From UBA3210 sp963653535 (GTDB lineage: Bacteria; Bacillota_I; Bacilli_A; RFN20; CAG-449): a stretch of 28,045 nt of DNA. The stretch spans positions 1 to 28,045 of the forward strand of contig CAVJWU010000018.1 of NCBI GenBank assembly GCA_963653535.1, in the 5' to 3' direction. Positions 25,800-28,045 of the stretch are shown piece by piece. The translations under genes and the position numbers were made by a program. How positions within the stretch are numbered: position 1 is the stretch's first letter; every line of letters starts with the position of its first letter. Below the pieces are notes generated by a model, which worked only from the letters and a program-made list of their open reading frames with translations, searched no databases and had not been told where the DNA came from.

Positions 25800-26125
25800 A
25801 CGGAGAAGGAAGAAGTCCTGCAGGAACAGAGCCTGCAGGCGTCCTGCGGGAACTATCCCGCGGGGCCGCTCTCTATATGAGCAGCCGATAGGCCATCCCG
25901 TTTAGTTTTCCGGGAGAGATCCTGGAGTCACGGAGTGACGCGCACCTTGAAAACTGAATGCCATAGTTCTTTCTGAATAGAAGCGGGCAGGAGAGATCCT
26001 GCCTGCGAATTCTTATCAGCCAAAGCAGAAACAATATTTACAGAACACAAATCTACATATGATATTCCGTCTCCAGCGATGGGGACGGAGCGAAGAACCT
26101 AACAGATTCATGTCTTTAGAAGGAC
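25800..26125 (+). other. 16S-23S internal transcribed spacer without tRNA genes
   Basis: About 325 bases with no tRNA cloverleaf. It holds three stable hairpins: two CCTGCAGG copies (25817-25824 and 25832-25839) that can pair; CCTGCGGGA with TCCCGCGGG (25843-25864) around ACTA; and GCGGGCAGGA with TCCTGCCTGC (25983-26006) capped by GAGA. ACCTTGAAAACTGAATG (25944-25960) resembles a boxA element ahead of the 23S. The first 60 bases after 25800 are 37/60 G+C, compared with 9/60 in a 60-base sample of the rRNA promoter region (24061-24120). Confidence 0.75.

Positions 26126-28045
<1,920 letters not shown>

Overview
The window comes from an AT-rich, low-GC Gram-positive bacterium of the Bacilli / Mollicutes-like / Erysipelotrichia neighbourhood, probably a gut lineage known mainly from metagenomes. 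Evidence: protein genes of roughly 30% G+C by eye; Firmicutes core genes (hprK, lgt, whiA); lipoproteins with lipoboxes; strong AGGAGG-type ribosome binding sites; TTGACA/TATAAT promoters; and a 16S 3' end carrying the CCTCC anti-Shine-Dalgarno core. The standard bacterial code fits: tryptophan is TGG throughout and no gene has an internal TGA. All protein genes lie on the + strand.

Layout. (1) 81-236: a tRNA-Lys(CTT) unit with promoter and terminator. (2) 348-13199: a surface/import cluster made of two RDD-family membrane proteins, a signal-anchored protein, a complete MalK/MalF/MalG-type ABC importer, two tandem paralogous binding lipoproteins, a lipoprotein with a staphylococcal-nuclease domain, and a lipoprotein with OB-like domains. 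It ends at a strong terminator, and an internal promoter sits just before the third gene. (3) 13210-19678: a membrane protein of unknown function, uvrA, hprK, lgt and trxB, tightly packed. (4) 19704-20994: whiA and a small XRE-type regulator. (5) about 21110-23156: the glycolytic pair pgk-tpiA. (6) 23244-23992: a BI-1 family membrane protein. (7) 24017-28045: an rRNA operon with two promoters, 16S, spacer and a partial 23S running off the end.

How the genes may work together. The importer cluster is the main candidate for an under-described system. A cell-surface nuclease with its catalytic residues intact, plus up to three surface proteins with OB-like folds, sit with a dedicated ABC importer normally assigned to sugars. 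This suggests capture, cleavage and import of extracellular nucleic acid. Mycoplasmas have comparable nuclease/ABC-transporter operons, but the binding of nucleic acid is inference here. lgt, further along, supplies the lipid anchor needed by all four lipoproteins.

Caution on the right end. The rRNA operon looks chimeric. Its leader and the first two thirds of the 16S fit an AT-rich genome, while the 16S 3' third, the spacer and the 23S are very GC-rich. Helix 32 of the 16S, which spans the change, carries two mismatches in seven pairs. Sequence after about 25310 may belong to another organism (misassembly) or to a transferred rRNA segment.
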